A stretch of 64,000 bases of DNA, from positions 372,001 through 436,000 of the forward strand of contig NZ_BJYS01000001.1 in the NCBI RefSeq assembly GCF_007991635.1, given 5' to 3'. The position numbers were made by a program, and so were the translations under genes. Of the stretch, positions 9,866 through 20,183 are shown piece after piece; the stretch's first letter is position 1; each line of letters opens with the position of its first letter. This DNA is from Adhaeribacter aerolatus (GTDB taxonomy: Bacteria; Bacteroidota; Bacteroidia; Cytophagales; Hymenobacteraceae). The notes below the pieces were generated by a model, which was not told where the DNA came from, did not search any database, and worked only from the letters and a program-made list of their open reading frames with translations.

Positions 9866-10288
9866 ATGAGCCTGATTTCGGAATTTAAACAGTTTGCCGT
9901 TAAAGGCAACGTAATTGATTTAGCCGTGGCCGTAGTAATTGGCGCCGCTTTTGGCGCTATTGTTACCTCTTTGGTAAATGATATTGTTATGCCGCCCATT
10001 GGTATGGTTACTGGTGGCGTAGATTTTACCGACCTGAAACTGCAGCTTTCGGATCCGGTAATGGAAGGTGACCGGGTAGTGAAAGAAGGTGCCTCTATTA
10101 ATTACGGCAATTTCATTCAAACCTTAGTTAACTTCCTGATTATTGCCCTGGCCATATTTTCGATGGTAAAGGCCATTAATGCCATGAAACGCAAAGAAGA
10201 AGCCGCACCGGAAACACCAACGCCCAGCAAAGAAGAGCTTTTATTAACCGAAATCCGGGATTTATTACGCGACCGCAAAACGCTTTAA
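9866..10288 (+). CDS. mscL: Large-conductance mechanosensitive channel MscL
   Basis: 140 residues. It opens under membrane tension to release solutes during osmotic downshock, and forms a homopentamer in the inner membrane. The N-terminal helix and first membrane segment are typical ([38 protein letters not shown] read as overlapping motifs), the second membrane segment is [15 protein letters not shown], and the charged C-terminal helix [14 protein letters not shown] closes the pentamer bundle. It stands alone and ends before a strong convergent terminator. Confidence 0.97.
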   Translation: MSLISEFKQFAVKGNVIDLAVAVVIGAAFGAIVTSLVNDIVMPPIGMVTGGVDFTDLKLQLSDPVMEGDRVVKEGASINYGNFIQTLVNFLIIALAIFSMVKAINAMKRKEEAAPETPTPSKEELLLTEIRDLLRDRKTL

Positions 10289-10374
10289 TCTGATCTGGCC
10301 GGCAGCATTAAAAATTAAGGCTGCCTGGGAAGATAAGCCAGGGTGTGTTAGGGCCCGATACTTGTAGCAAAACC

Positions 10375-10425
10375 GCTAATAACCAATACGGGCAGCCTTA
10401 TGAGCTGCCCGTATTGGTTATTAGC
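10375..10425. terminator. Bidirectional terminator between mscL and the LytTR regulator
   Basis: A perfect 22-bp stem (10375-10396 with 10404-10425) and 7-base loop lies between convergent genes. Stem starts GCTAATAACCAATACGGGCA. It has no long T-run, but its position and stability fit a transcript end for both directions. Confidence 0.75.
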
Positions 10426-10457
10426 AAATATAAATATACCCTTCAGAGGTGCTTGCT

Positions 10458-11219
10458 TTAAGCGTTAAGCCATTCTTTAAAGCGGGTAACTTTGTCCAGG
10501 CTCACAAATACCTCGGCACCCGGTGTGGGCTGCAACTCTACCTGTAGCTTGCTTTTGGGGTACACATGTATATTTTCGATGGCCGATAGCTTTACAATAA
10601 ACTGCCGGTTTATCCGGAAAAACACTTTCGGGTCGAGCTGCTCCGATAACTGATCCAGGCTGAAATCGACGGGATATTTGGCTTTCTTTTCGGTAACCAG
10701 GCAAACAATACCTTCGTCGGCATGGAAATAGGCCACCTCTTCAATCGGAATGGTTTTGATTTTCTGACCGGCCACAATCGAGAAGCGGCTGCGGTACTCC
10801 GGTTCTTTCTTCTTAATTATCTGGTACAGGGTCTGCATATCAACTGGTTTGTTTTCGGCAGGATTTACCCAGACCTTGTATTTTTCGAGGCTCCGCTCCA
10901 GTTCTTCCAGCGTTACGGGCTTCAGCAAATAATCGATGCTTTTGAGCCGGAAGGCTTTAATGGCGTATTCGTCGAAAGCCGTAGTAAATACAATAGGCGA
11001 GTTTACCTGTACCTGGTCGAAAATATTAAAGCTCAGGCCATCTTCCAGGTGAATATCCAGAAATATTAAATCCGGGTCTTCATTATTATTAAGCCACTCC
11101 ACCGACTCCTCTACCGACTCTAATTTGGCCACTACTTCTATCGTGGGGTCAATCTTCTGAATCATACCCTCCAGCCGCAGCGCCGCTAATTCCTCATCTT
11201 CTATAATAACAACATTCAT
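10458..11219 (-). CDS. LytTR-family response regulator
   Basis: 253 residues. An N-terminal receiver domain carries the acidic pair at E7-D8 and phospho-acceptor D55 (LIFLDIHLEDG). The C-terminal LytTR DNA-binding domain covers about 145-250 (IPIEEVAYFHADEGIVCLVT, then FFRINRQFIVKLSAIENI). It is downstream of a LytS-type sensor kinase on the same strand with a 97-base gap, its presumed partner. Target genes are not evident. Confidence 0.93.
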   Translation of the reverse strand: MNVVIIEDEELAALRLEGMIQKIDPTIEVVAKLESVEESVEWLNNNEDPDLIFLDIHLEDGLSFNIFDQVQVNSPIVFTTAFDEYAIKAFRLKSIDYLLKPVTLEELERSLEKYKVWVNPAENKPVDMQTLYQIIKKKEPEYRSRFSIVAGQKIKTIPIEEVAYFHADEGIVCLVTEKKAKYPVDFSLDQLSEQLDPKVFFRINRQFIVKLSAIENIHVYPKSKLQVELQPTPGAEVFVSLDKVTRFKEWLNA

Positions 11220-11316
11220 TTTAAATCTTTTAATGCTAGTTTGTTTCTAAGTCTTTTCCGTTATATGCAAAAGCCTGACTTATGATGCTTCTGCATATTT
11301 TAAGTAATAAAAGCTG

Positions 11317-12420
11317 CTACACCGATTGCAGCAGCGGAATTTTGGTCACATAGCTCTTGCCTTCTACCCCAAAATGCGTGGGTTTATCGGTTAAGTAGCC
11401 GTACCGGTTTGTAATATTGCGTAACCCCACACCTGTCGAAATCATTTTGTCGTCGCGTACCTGCAGGTTATTGGTTACGCACAGGTAATCGTTCTCATCC
11501 ACAAAAATATCAATGTGCAGCGGCGACTTCTTCGACAGTACATTGTGCTTAATGGCATTTTCGATGAGCAGTTGCAAGGTTAAAGGCGGCAACAGCCAGT
11601 GCAGCCGGTCGGCGGGCAAATTAATATTTAACTTCAGCTTATCTTTAAACCGGATGTCGATCAGAAACAGGTACGCATGTATAAATTCGAGCTCGGTTTT
11701 GAGTAGCACCATATCGTCGGCTTTGTGTTCCAGCACGTACCGGTAAGCTTTTGACAGTTGCTCGGTAAACTTCTCGGCCATATCGGGGTCCAGCGGAATA
11801 AGCGAGGTTAGCACGTTGAGGCTGTTAAATAAAAAGTGCGGGTTTACCTGGCTCTTGAGGGTATCGAACTGGGCCTGGGCAATTTCTTTCTGCATTTTTT
11901 CGGCTTGCAGGCTGGCCTGGTGAATATTTTTAAAAATGTGAAAACTGGTAAGAATGCCGTAATACAAAGCCGAGACCAGCACCAGCATGATAAAACTTAA
12001 CCGCAGTTCGGCGGCATCGCTCAGGGGGCTGATAAAAACATCACCAAACAATAATCTGGCTGGCAAAAAACTAACCAGCACAAACACCAGCAGGCTGTAA
12101 ACTTTAAACAAGACCAGGCCGACAATGTATTTCTCGGCATTCATTTGCCATTTCGGAAAGCGCCGGTCCAGAAAAGTAATGATGCGGATGTAGCCTTCGT
12201 AAAACAAATAGAACATGACGAAACTATTTGCCAGGTCGAAAAGCAAATGTTCGGTTTGGTACAAAAAGTAGCCAAACAAGAGGTACGCCAGCAGAAAAGT
12301 CCAGACGATAGCGAGCACCAGGGCCGCCCCTATTTTAAAAGCTAAATGCCGCATGATTACATTAGTTCTTTTCCGCATTAATTTAACTTTCATTTTTATA
12401 TTTTGAGAATTATGCGGCAC
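11317..12420 (-). CDS. LytS-type sensor histidine kinase (His_kinase family)
   Basis: Up to 367 residues. Four or so membrane segments fill about 25-170, followed by a short coiled coil and the phospho-acceptor box QVNPHFLFNSLNVL, then an HATPase domain with LQLLIENAIKHN as N-box and GVGLRNITNRY as G-box. Candidate ATG starts lie at codons 1, 10, 15 and 23. The later ones leave the first membrane helix intact, so the exact start is open. Partner of the adjacent LytTR regulator. Confidence 0.92.
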   Translation of the reverse strand: MPHNSQNIKMKVKLMRKRTNVIMRHLAFKIGAALVLAIVWTFLLAYLLFGYFLYQTEHLLFDLANSFVMFYLFYEGYIRIITFLDRRFPKWQMNAEKYIVGLVLFKVYSLLVFVLVSFLPARLLFGDVFISPLSDAAELRLSFIMLVLVSALYYGILTSFHIFKNIHQASLQAEKMQKEIAQAQFDTLKSQVNPHFLFNSLNVLTSLIPLDPDMAEKFTEQLSKAYRYVLEHKADDMVLLKTELEFIHAYLFLIDIRFKDKLKLNINLPADRLHWLLPPLTLQLLIENAIKHNVLSKKSPLHIDIFVDENDYLCVTNNLQVRDDKMISTGVGLRNITNRYGYLTDKPTHFGVEGKSYVTKIPLLQSV

Positions 12421-13252
12421 TAAAGTTCATTTTTTTAAAAAACCTCTTCATTCCTCCGGAAAAATAAAATCTGGATATCGCCATTTAGCAACTAATATTT
12501 ATATGCCTGCCAAGTTTTATGTTACGCTTCGTTTCCTTAAAAGTACCGGCGTTTTACATCTGGTTTGCCGCACAACCTAAAAAGAAAATACTAGGCTTTT
12601 AATCCTTAAATCCTGAATGCGCCTTTTTAGCTAATTAAATTAAGGGCTTGCCTTCCGGACAAGAACGCCTGTAAAAATTAAAAATATAGGCTGAAAAAAG
12701 AACTAACCCGCCATTGTGCCCACCAGCCTAAAGCTAATGGGGAAAAACTTGCTTTTTCGGTTCGGATTCGGGAGAAAGGTTTGGCAATTGACGTTACCGG
12801 GTGCCCACTGCACCCGGAATGCGGTACCAGAACCGGGGAAATTTATTTAAATAATTTCCCCCGGTTACAGGATTCACCAAACAAAACAAACACAAGAAGA
12901 AAAATTCAATTTAGATTTTGGTACTACCAATGCCAAACCCTCTTGCTCCTTGCCCTAATCTAATTCCGCTGGTTTAGCTCCTCTAACACTTTTACTAATT
13001 CGTGTAAAGATGTCGCCAAAGGGGCATCTTTTAAAATTTATCTGGCTGAATGGCCGAAGCCGCCCGCTGAATGACGGAAATAGGCGGCTGAAAATACCAC
13101 CGGTTTGGCAAGTTATTTACCGCTTATCTTTAAAAGAATATTTTATCGTAAAAGACTAGAGCGGGCAGCTAAAACAAGCTTTTAAAAACGGTAAAAATTC
13201 TTAAATTAGCATTGGCTGGTGTTCCTGAGAAAAGTCTTTGGGTTATAAAATT
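12421..13252. other. Gene-free intergenic region, about 830 bases
   Basis: Separates the divergent LytS-type kinase and the hydrolase. The only frame of note (12781-12963) starts with TTG and has no protein-like features. I see no RNA gene or clear repeat. Confidence 0.6.
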
Positions 13253-14134
13253 ATGTCGGCATTACTACAAGTAACCAAAACTGTAATATTGTCCAGTGGC
13301 TTAAAACTGGGTGTGGCTATTTCGGGCCGTCCTACTGGCAGGCCTATTATGTTTTTTCATGGTTTAGGCGCTTCCCGGCAAGCCGTACACCCCGATGCCA
13401 CCCTGGCTGATGCTTTAAATGCCCGTGTAATTTCTTTCGACCGGCCGGGAATTGGTTTATCAGACTACCGGGGCGCTTATACGTTGCAGGATTTTGCCGA
13501 TAATGTAGCCGAAGCGCTGGGATTGCTGGAGATTAAAGATAAAGTTTCGGTACTGGGTTGGTCGGGCGGCGGTCCTTACGCCATGGCTTTCGCACAGCGG
13601 TATCCCGACCTGACCCGGAATTTGGGATTGGCCAGCAGCAGCATTCCTTTTTACGGTCCTGGTGCGCGCAAAGCACTTACTCCACACTGGAAAACCATCC
13701 GGTGGTTAAACAATTATACCCCCTGGATCAGCCGGCTATTTTTCCGGAATATCAGTTCTAAACTAAAAAAAGCGCCGGATAAATTTATTTCCAGAACCAT
13801 CGAAAACCTGCCGGCACCCGACCGCACCTTACTTTTCCTTAACCCACAACTGGCAAGCATGTTTCAGCAGACGGCCCTGGATGTTTATGACCAGGGAGCC
13901 GAAGGTATTTACCAGGATGCCCGCACCATTTCGGGACCGTGGGGCTTTCACCCGGAAGATATTACCGTGCCTACTTACCAATGGCACGGCAGCTTAGATA
14001 AATTATGGCCCTTGCCGGCAGCTTATTTCCTGGACCAGCGTCTGCCGCACAATACCCTTAAAATATTTAAGAACGAAGCCCACCTGCTTTACCTGAACCA
14101 TTGGCAGGAAATTATTAAAACGCTGCAATCCTGA
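13253..14134 (+). CDS. Alpha/beta hydrolase
   Basis: 293 residues from ATG 13253 (MSALLQVTKTVILSSG); a TTG five codons upstream at 13238 is in frame but less likely. Alpha/beta hydrolase motifs are FFHGLGASR (oxyanion HG), the nucleophile elbow GWSGGGP with S104, the acid in WHGSLDKLWPL, and the histidine in NEAHLLYLNH. No signal peptide is visible, so it is probably cytosolic. Substrate unknown. No operon partners. Confidence 0.88.
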   Translation: MSALLQVTKTVILSSGLKLGVAISGRPTGRPIMFFHGLGASRQAVHPDATLADALNARVISFDRPGIGLSDYRGAYTLQDFADNVAEALGLLEIKDKVSVLGWSGGGPYAMAFAQRYPDLTRNLGLASSSIPFYGPGARKALTPHWKTIRWLNNYTPWISRLFFRNISSKLKKAPDKFISRTIENLPAPDRTLLFLNPQLASMFQQTALDVYDQGAEGIYQDARTISGPWGFHPEDITVPTYQWHGSLDKLWPLPAAYFLDQRLPHNTLKIFKNEAHLLYLNHWQEIIKTLQS

Positions 14135-14799
14135 AGTTGTAAATATTAAGCTACCATCTTTAAAAGGAAGGAAGTTGAATAGATAAATTATTTCGCCCTT
14201 TCTGGTCTTTGATCTGGTCTTTATTATACATTTAATTAAACATCAAGCCCCTATTTTCCAGCTAAACGTGCACGTTGGGTCCTCCCGAGCCTGCCGAGGG
14301 ATCTATTAATACTTAAATAAGAGAATTACAAAAGATGGTGCTTTGGTCAAACAGATAAAAGAGATTGGTTCTGTATTTATTTCTCTGATTTAAAACTGTT
14401 GCCATAATAAACCTTTACTAATGTTGCTGTAATTGTTCCCCCGATAAGCTCGTGATGACGGGTTGCAAAGGCAGTTTCTAAAGTATAAAGGCCTAAAATT
14501 TACGAAAGGAAAAAGTCTATTACCAGAAGTTAGCTTTTTCAGCAAATTATATATTGTCGATTTCACAAAACTAAATCTACAATATTTCTTTAATAATTCG
14601 CTTAACAACAGCAACATGCATACTTAAAAACAACATTCTAAAAGTCCTGAAATCCAGAATTAATGCTGGCGCATGCCAGTCGTGCGTATTATATTGGGCT
14701 TTAACCGGGCAGTAGTTCAGGCGGTATATGGTTAAATAAACCGGCCGGAATGGAATCTGTCCTGATTTTTACCTAGATTAATCGCTCAATTGGCTACAA
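14135..14799. other. Gene-free intergenic region, about 665 bases
   Basis: AT-rich with a short minus-strand frame (14390-14617) that looks like chance. Nothing else was recognised. Confidence 0.55.
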
Positions 14800-17274
14800 A
14801 TGGAATACCTGATACTGGTGGTGCTGCTTTTATCGCTGCTCATTATACTGCGCAGATTAACGGATAAAACCCAGGAACTGCACGCCCGCTTCGACCAACT
14901 AAAGCAGGAAATAGATGATTTAAAAGCCGCGGCTAATTCCGGCCCGGCCCCGAAACCTACCACGGCTAATGAAAAGCCGCCATTGGCTACCCGGCAAGCA
15001 GCTTTTACCGCCGAAACTAATTTACCAACCACGGCAAAATCAACCCTGCCCGTACCCGCGTCGTCCATATTTACTCCAGCCCCACGGCCCGAGCCAGGTT
15101 TGCCGGATAAGCCGGTTACCCCCGAACAGAAAAAGCCGGAGCCGGTTTTCGCCGAGCCACAACTTAATTTCTTCCAAAGGTTTTTACAGAACAACCCCGA
15201 CCTGGAAAAATTTATCGGCGAGAACCTGATAAATAAAATAGGAATTGCCATTTTGGTGCTGGGCATTGGCTACTTTGTAAAATTTGCGATTGATCAGGAC
15301 TGGATAAACGAAATCGGGCGGGTATTTATCGGTATTCTGGCGGGTGGTTTGCTCATTGGGCTGGCCCACCGGCTGCGCCATACCATACCGGCATTCAGTT
15401 CGGTGCTGGTAGGCGGCGGACTCGCGGTGCTGTACTTTACCATTGCTATTGCCTTCCACGAGTACGGCATATTTAGCCAGACGGCGGCTTTCCTGCTCAT
15501 GGTGGTTATTACTGGTTTTTCCATTCTGTTATCAGTATCGTATAACCGGGTAGAACTGGCCGTAATTGCCATTATTGGCGGTTTTGCTACGCCCTTCTCG
15601 CTGAGTACCGGCGAAGGCAATTACCAGGTATTATTTATTTACATCCTTATTCTGAACACGGGTATGCTGGTGCTGGCTTATTTAAAAGGCTGGCGCATTA
15701 TTAACCTCATTGCCTATATTTTTACGGTTATTTTGTACGGCGGCTGGCTTTCTACAAGGGTGGTAGGCGTTAAAGATGCGCCTTATCTGGGGGCCCTGGT
15801 TTTCGGCACGTTGTTTTACATCATCTTTTTCCTGATGAATATAATTAACAACCTGAAAGAAAAAGCCCGCTTCTCAGCCGCCGAAATTTCTATTTTGCTC
15901 AGCAATACCTTTTTGTATTTTGCAGCGGGCATGCTGGTGCTGGGCCAATGGCAGGGTGGTTTGTACCGGGGCTTGTTTACAGTGGCTATTGCGGTATTTA
16001 ATTTTGGCTTTGCCTTTGCTTTGTTCCGCAATCAGAAAGCCGACCGTAACCTGATTTACCTGCTCATTGGTTTGGTTATCACGTTTATCAGTCTGGCCGT
16101 ACCCATCCAACTCGAAGGCAATTATATTACCCTGTTCTGGGCTTTAGAAGCGGTATTGCTGTTGTGGCTGGCCCAGAAATCGGGATTGCGCTTGGTAAGT
16201 GTCGGCTCGGTGGTCGTAATGGGCTTAATGCTCATTAGCCTCGTTATGGATTGGCTGTACCTGTACCTCGATTATAAACCCCGTACTGCAAACCTCCCGG
16301 TACTTTTAAACAAAGCTTTTATTACCAGCTTTATTTCTATTGTAAGCTTAATCGCCACCCGGTACCTGCTGCAAAAACAAACCGAGCCCATTCAATTCCG
16401 GTGGTTTAGTTTGCCGGTAGCCGGCTATGCCCGCGCGCTTAGTTTGATTTTAACGGTGGTGTTGTATTTAGCACTGGCATTGGAATTGAGTTATCAGCTA
16501 AATATTTACGTGGCTTCGGCACCGGCCCGCAGCATTATTTCGGGCGCTTACAACCTGGCTTTTATTACAGGTTTATTTTTGTTCGCGCGGTACCAGCGCC
16601 AGCCGACGCACCTGGCCATTATTATGCTACTGGGCTTGCTTGGACTGGCCGCTTATGTTACGCTTTACAGTTCGTCGGTAATGGATTTATTGGAGTCGCA
16701 TTTGTTGTACAATGCGCCTGGCATGGTGGGCTTTTACCTGCATTACATTAGTTTTCTGTTGGTAGCGGTTATTATGTTTTTCCTTTACCGGAATCGCGCT
16801 GTACTGACGCCCTTCTCGCTAAAAGCTCCTACCCTGATGCTCTGGCTGCTGACTTTTGTGTTGGTATATGCCGCCAGCGCTGAGTTACTGTATCAAGTTA
16901 TTTATTTTAAATTTCCGGCTACCAACCTCACGGGTTTATCGCCGGAAGTACAATCGGCGGCTTACGAGCGGTTTGAGCAGTTGGTGCGCCAAAGCAATAA
17001 AGTGGGCTTCCCGATTTTGTGGGGCATCTGTGCTTTTGCGCTGATGTACTTTGGGTTGCAAAAGAAAATTAAAACCTTACGCATTATTTCACTTTCGTTG
17101 TTCACGCTTACCCTCCTGAAATTGTTTATTTACGATATCCGGGGCATTTCGGAAGGCGGTAAAATTGCGGCCTTTATTTCGCTGGGCGTGCTGCTGCTGG
17201 TAATTTCGTTTATGTACCAGAATATTAAACGGTTAATTCTGGCCGATGAAACCCCGGCCCCCGAAAAAGAATAG
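14800..17274 (+). CDS. DUF2339 polytopic membrane protein
   Basis: 824 residues. An N-terminal membrane anchor is followed by a coiled coil (LTDKTQELHARFDQLKQEID), a proline-rich linker to about 125, the segment FFQRFLQNNPDLEKFIGENLINKIG typical of DUF2339 (read in parts), then some 20 or more membrane segments to the end. The function of DUF2339 proteins is unknown. The next gene starts 2 bases after its stop and encodes the DUF3999 partner often found beside it, so a membrane complex is plausible. Confidence 0.9.
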   Translation: MEYLILVVLLLSLLIILRRLTDKTQELHARFDQLKQEIDDLKAAANSGPAPKPTTANEKPPLATRQAAFTAETNLPTTAKSTLPVPASSIFTPAPRPEPGLPDKPVTPEQKKPEPVFAEPQLNFFQRFLQNNPDLEKFIGENLINKIGIAILVLGIGYFVKFAIDQDWINEIGRVFIGILAGGLLIGLAHRLRHTIPAFSSVLVGGGLAVLYFTIAIAFHEYGIFSQTAAFLLMVVITGFSILLSVSYNRVELAVIAIIGGFATPFSLSTGEGNYQVLFIYILILNTGMLVLAYLKGWRIINLIAYIFTVILYGGWLSTRVVGVKDAPYLGALVFGTLFYIIFFLMNIINNLKEKARFSAAEISILLSNTFLYFAAGMLVLGQWQGGLYRGLFTVAIAVFNFGFAFALFRNQKADRNLIYLLIGLVITFISLAVPIQLEGNYITLFWALEAVLLLWLAQKSGLRLVSVGSVVVMGLMLISLVMDWLYLYLDYKPRTANLPVLLNKAFITSFISIVSLIATRYLLQKQTEPIQFRWFSLPVAGYARALSLILTVVLYLALALELSYQLNIYVASAPARSIISGAYNLAFITGLFLFARYQRQPTHLAIIMLLGLLGLAAYVTLYSSSVMDLLESHLLYNAPGMVGFYLHYISFLLVAVIMFFLYRNRAVLTPFSLKAPTLMLWLLTFVLVYAASAELLYQVIYFKFPATNLTGLSPEVQSAAYERFEQLVRQSNKVGFPILWGICAFALMYFGLQKKIKTLRIISLSLFTLTLLKLFIYDIRGISEGGKIAAFISLGVLLLVISFMYQNIKRLILADETPAPEKE

Positions 17275-17276
17275 TC

Positions 17277-18518
17277 ATGCAAAAATTAGCCGGTATATTG
17301 TTGAGTTTGCTATTGGGGGTGCAGGTGGCGTTTGGGCAGGAGTTCCGGCACCAGGCCAGTTTGCCGCCGGTAGCTACCGATGGCTTTTATAAAATTGCGG
17401 TTACGCCGGCAGTAGCGGCCTGGGTTAAGAATAATTTGGCCGATATCCGCTTGTACGATTCGGCACGGCGCGAAGTGCCTTACCTGCTGGAGCGGGAGCA
17501 GCCTGTACAAACCCGCCAATTATTTAGGGCGTACGAAATTGTGCAGAAAACCAGCGTACCCGGCGGCAATACCACGCTGGTTTTACGCAACCCCGGCCGA
17601 AGCAAAATAAACAACATCAGCCTGCTCCTGAAAAACACCAACGTGCGCAAAAAAGCCAGCCTCAGCGGCAGCAACGATGCCCGAACCTGGTACGGCCTCG
17701 AAGACCAGTATGACTTGTACTCGTTGTACAGCCGGGCCGCTACCGTCCGGGTAAACCTGCTTAATTTCCCCTTGAGCGATTACGAATATTACCAGCTCAT
17801 CATCAACGACTCCACAAGTGCGCCACTTAATATTTTGTCAGCGGGTTATTACGATACCTTTTCCGAAAGTGGCAAATATACCGCCGTTCCTGACGTACAG
17901 TTTAGCCAAACGGACAGCGCCGAACTCAAACAAACTTTTATTTTCTTTAGAAACCCTGTTCCGGTGTTTGCCGATAAACTACAATTGGAGATAACCGGCC
18001 CTGTGTACTACTGGCGCGAAGCTACGCTTTACGCGGCGCAGTTCCGGAAAAAACGCCGCCGTAAAACTTACAAAACCTACGAGCCTGTCGCCACTTTCCG
18101 GCTGCAATCAGACCAGGAAAACGCCTTTACTTTAAATAACTTTAAATCCGATGATTTTTATTTGGTAGTTAATAACCAGGACAGCCCACCGCTGCGCATC
18201 AAAAATATTCAGTTTTATTTCCGAAATACTTACCTCATAGCGCCGCTGCAAAAAGGCCAGGCTTACCACCTGGCATTCGGCAACGAAGCCGTATCGCCAC
18301 CCCATTACGACTTAGCCTACTTTAAAGATAGTATCTCGGCTGCGTTACCCATTATTACCCCCACGCGCCTTCGAGCATTAGCCGCCCCTGACGAGAAAAA
18401 AACGGCCACTATTTTTAAAGACAAAAATATTATCTGGGCTGCTATTCTGCTGGTTATCGGGCTATTGGGTTTTATGACTTACCGGCTGTTGCAGGAAACC
18501 GGCAAAAAGCCGCAATAA
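17277..18518 (+). CDS. DUF3999-like exported protein
   Basis: 413 residues. Signal peptide MQKLAGILLSLLLGVQVAFG, a beta-rich body with DIRLYDSARREVPYLLE early (a DUF3999 hallmark), and one C-terminal membrane helix (IIWAAILLVIGLLGFMTYRL). The arrangement suggests a periplasmic domain anchored by its C-terminus. It is directly downstream of the DUF2339 gene, so the two probably work together. Function unknown. Confidence 0.85.
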   Translation: MQKLAGILLSLLLGVQVAFGQEFRHQASLPPVATDGFYKIAVTPAVAAWVKNNLADIRLYDSARREVPYLLEREQPVQTRQLFRAYEIVQKTSVPGGNTTLVLRNPGRSKINNISLLLKNTNVRKKASLSGSNDARTWYGLEDQYDLYSLYSRAATVRVNLLNFPLSDYEYYQLIINDSTSAPLNILSAGYYDTFSESGKYTAVPDVQFSQTDSAELKQTFIFFRNPVPVFADKLQLEITGPVYYWREATLYAAQFRKKRRRKTYKTYEPVATFRLQSDQENAFTLNNFKSDDFYLVVNNQDSPPLRIKNIQFYFRNTYLIAPLQKGQAYHLAFGNEAVSPPHYDLAYFKDSISAALPIITPTRLRALAAPDEKKTATIFKDKNIIWAAILLVIGLLGFMTYRLLQETGKKPQ

Positions 18519-18571
18519 GTAATAAGGCCAGAAACTATTTGCCAGAGGGGCGGATGCGAAACGGCCTAGCT

Positions 18572-18594
18572 CCCCTCCTTTTTTCAAGGAGGGG
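18572..18594 (+). terminator. Terminator after the DUF2339-DUF3999 operon
   Basis: CCCCTCCTT and AAGGAGGGG form a perfect 9-bp stem with a 5-base loop, and the downstream DNA is T-rich (GGTTTTATTTTAATTTTT). It lies between convergent genes. Confidence 0.65.
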
Positions 18595-18646
18595 CAGGGG
18601 TGGTTTTATTTTAATTTTTACCGAGAAGTTAAATCGTCTGCAATAA

Positions 18647-19120
18647 TTATTTAAAAGGCACCATCTCCGCCCAGAGCCGGTCGAACTCGCGACTGAAGTC
18701 TTTTACCAAAGCTTTATCATCGGAGGTAATCAGGTTTTCATGGTTATACAGGGCGGCGCTGCGGGTCCAGTTGTAGCTGCCAGTCAGAACAATTTCATTA
18801 TCCAGAATGGCAAATTTGTGGTGCATGTGGTTGGGTGTGTTATCAATCCGCACCGGAATACCGGCCTGCGCCAACTCCCGTATATCGGAGCCTCTATCAA
18901 ATAGCTTTTCGTTATCGGTGAGGATTTTAACCGGTATGCCCTTGCGGTGCGCCTGCAAAATAGCCCGGGTAATCCGGTCGTCGGAAATCGTAAACACGCA
19001 AATTTTAATTGACCGCTGCGCCTTGTTTATACCCGTGATAATCGCGTTTAAACAAGTTTCACCGGGGCTGAAGTAGGCGTGGGAAGTTACTTTTGTAGAA
19101 CTGCGGAATAAGGAAAACAT
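18647..19120 (-). CDS. Small phospholipase D-superfamily protein with one HKD motif
   Basis: 157 residues. The only HKD motif is HHKFAILDNEIVLTGSYNWT, preceded by the usual strand pattern (AQRSIKICVFTISDD). Single-HKD proteins such as the nuclease Nuc and mitochondrial PLD act as homodimers on DNA or phospholipids; the same arrangement is inferred here. No signal peptide is visible. It stands alone, convergent with DUF3999. Nuclease and lipase roles cannot be told apart from sequence. Confidence 0.86.
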   Translation of the reverse strand: MFSLFRSSTKVTSHAYFSPGETCLNAIITGINKAQRSIKICVFTISDDRITRAILQAHRKGIPVKILTDNEKLFDRGSDIRELAQAGIPVRIDNTPNHMHHKFAILDNEIVLTGSYNWTRSAALYNHENLITSDDKALVKDFSREFDRLWAEMVPFK

Positions 19121-19164
19121 ATTTGGTATCTTTCGCGGTAAATTAGCTTAAGATATTTATAAAG

Positions 19165-19437
19165 ATGGCACTTTTAGTTCTTACGTACGAATATAACCAG
19201 GAAGCAGAAGGTTTTTCGATAACCTGCCTGGATACCGATGAAATATATACCCACTGCTACCGGGAAGAAGATATAGAAGCAACAACCATTGAAGCCAGTA
19301 AATTAGTTCTGGAAGATTATATCGGTCAGATAGTGCCTTTAAAGAACTTTACGCAACACGTCACTTTAGAAAAAAATCAGTTCCGGTTAGTTTTCGACAC
19401 AACTACAGGTAAGCATTTACCTTTACTTTCTACTTAG
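19165..19437 (+). CDS. Small hypothetical protein, 90 residues
   Basis: Not recognised. It starts at ATG 19165 and is acidic in the middle (YREEDIEATTIEASKLVLEDY). A near-consensus -7 element TATCTTTC lies at about 19125-19132, giving a short leader. Codon use matches neighbouring genes better than the AT-rich patch that follows, so it is probably a real resident gene. Confidence 0.6.
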   Translation: MALLVLTYEYNQEAEGFSITCLDTDEIYTHCYREEDIEATTIEASKLVLEDYIGQIVPLKNFTQHVTLEKNQFRLVFDTTTGKHLPLLST

Positions 19438-19662
19438 AATTTAATAAATATGAATACATTTATTTAAGGGGCTTCCTGCATAAGCAGCGGTCTTTTACAT
19501 GAAAATAAACCTCCAAATTTTAATTACACCAATTACTTTTTGGTTTACGCTATTCAGGAGAATGACTTTACGGCGATGCATATAAACCACTTCGGCGAAC
19601 CTAGGTATAACTGAAGATACTTGTTATTAATCAAAATCACTTAGTTAAAAAAATATAAAGTT

Positions 19663-19962
19663 ATGAAAAGACATATATCAGATATTACAGACATTGAATT
19701 AGAGGGAGTAGTAAAATCTATATTCCCAAGTGCTTTCGATAATGATGTAGTATGTAGATTTAACCATGAAAGTAATGCTAAAGTAATTAACTATACTACC
19801 CTTAATGGGAAATATGAATTCTTAATTAGGTATTCTGATAACACATTTAACTTTTATTACTTTGAGAATGGCAATGGATCTAAAATAACGCCAGAAGAAT
19901 ATAATGCTATTGAATTTCAGCTTAAGCAGTTAGGATTTAATGTTCCAAAGGCAGAACAATAG
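19663..19962 (+). CDS. Small hypothetical protein in AT-rich patch
   Basis: 99 residues, ATG start MKRHISDITDIELEGVVKSI. Not recognised. The composition is clearly more AT-rich than most genes here, as for the next two genes, which suggests a shared foreign origin. No membrane segment or signal peptide is visible. It could be a small accessory protein of the same acquired set. Confidence 0.55.
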   Translation: MKRHISDITDIELEGVVKSIFPSAFDNDVVCRFNHESNAKVINYTTLNGKYEFLIRYSDNTFNFYYFENGNGSKITPEEYNAIEFQLKQLGFNVPKAEQ

Positions 19963-20183
19963 AACTCTAATAAGGACTTTTCGAGTACTACAACAGCTTA
20001 GCAAGATAGATATTTAGTAATAAAGTATAATTCAAATAGTACCAGAAAAAGCTAAAAACAGGTCTACTCAGAACACTGTACACATTTTCTCCGCTAACGA
20101 GTAATATCCTAAATAGATGCGGAAAGTTTGTTTCTTTATATTTAACAGAAAGATAAAATTTAAGCATTATTAAAATTGCCTCA

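Noticed and set aside
12781-12963. Plus-strand frame of 60 residues
   Set aside because: TTG start, no protein-like pattern, in AT-rich intergenic DNA.
15184-16110. Several minus-strand frames inside the DUF2339 gene
   Set aside because: They are shadows of the long membrane protein frame.
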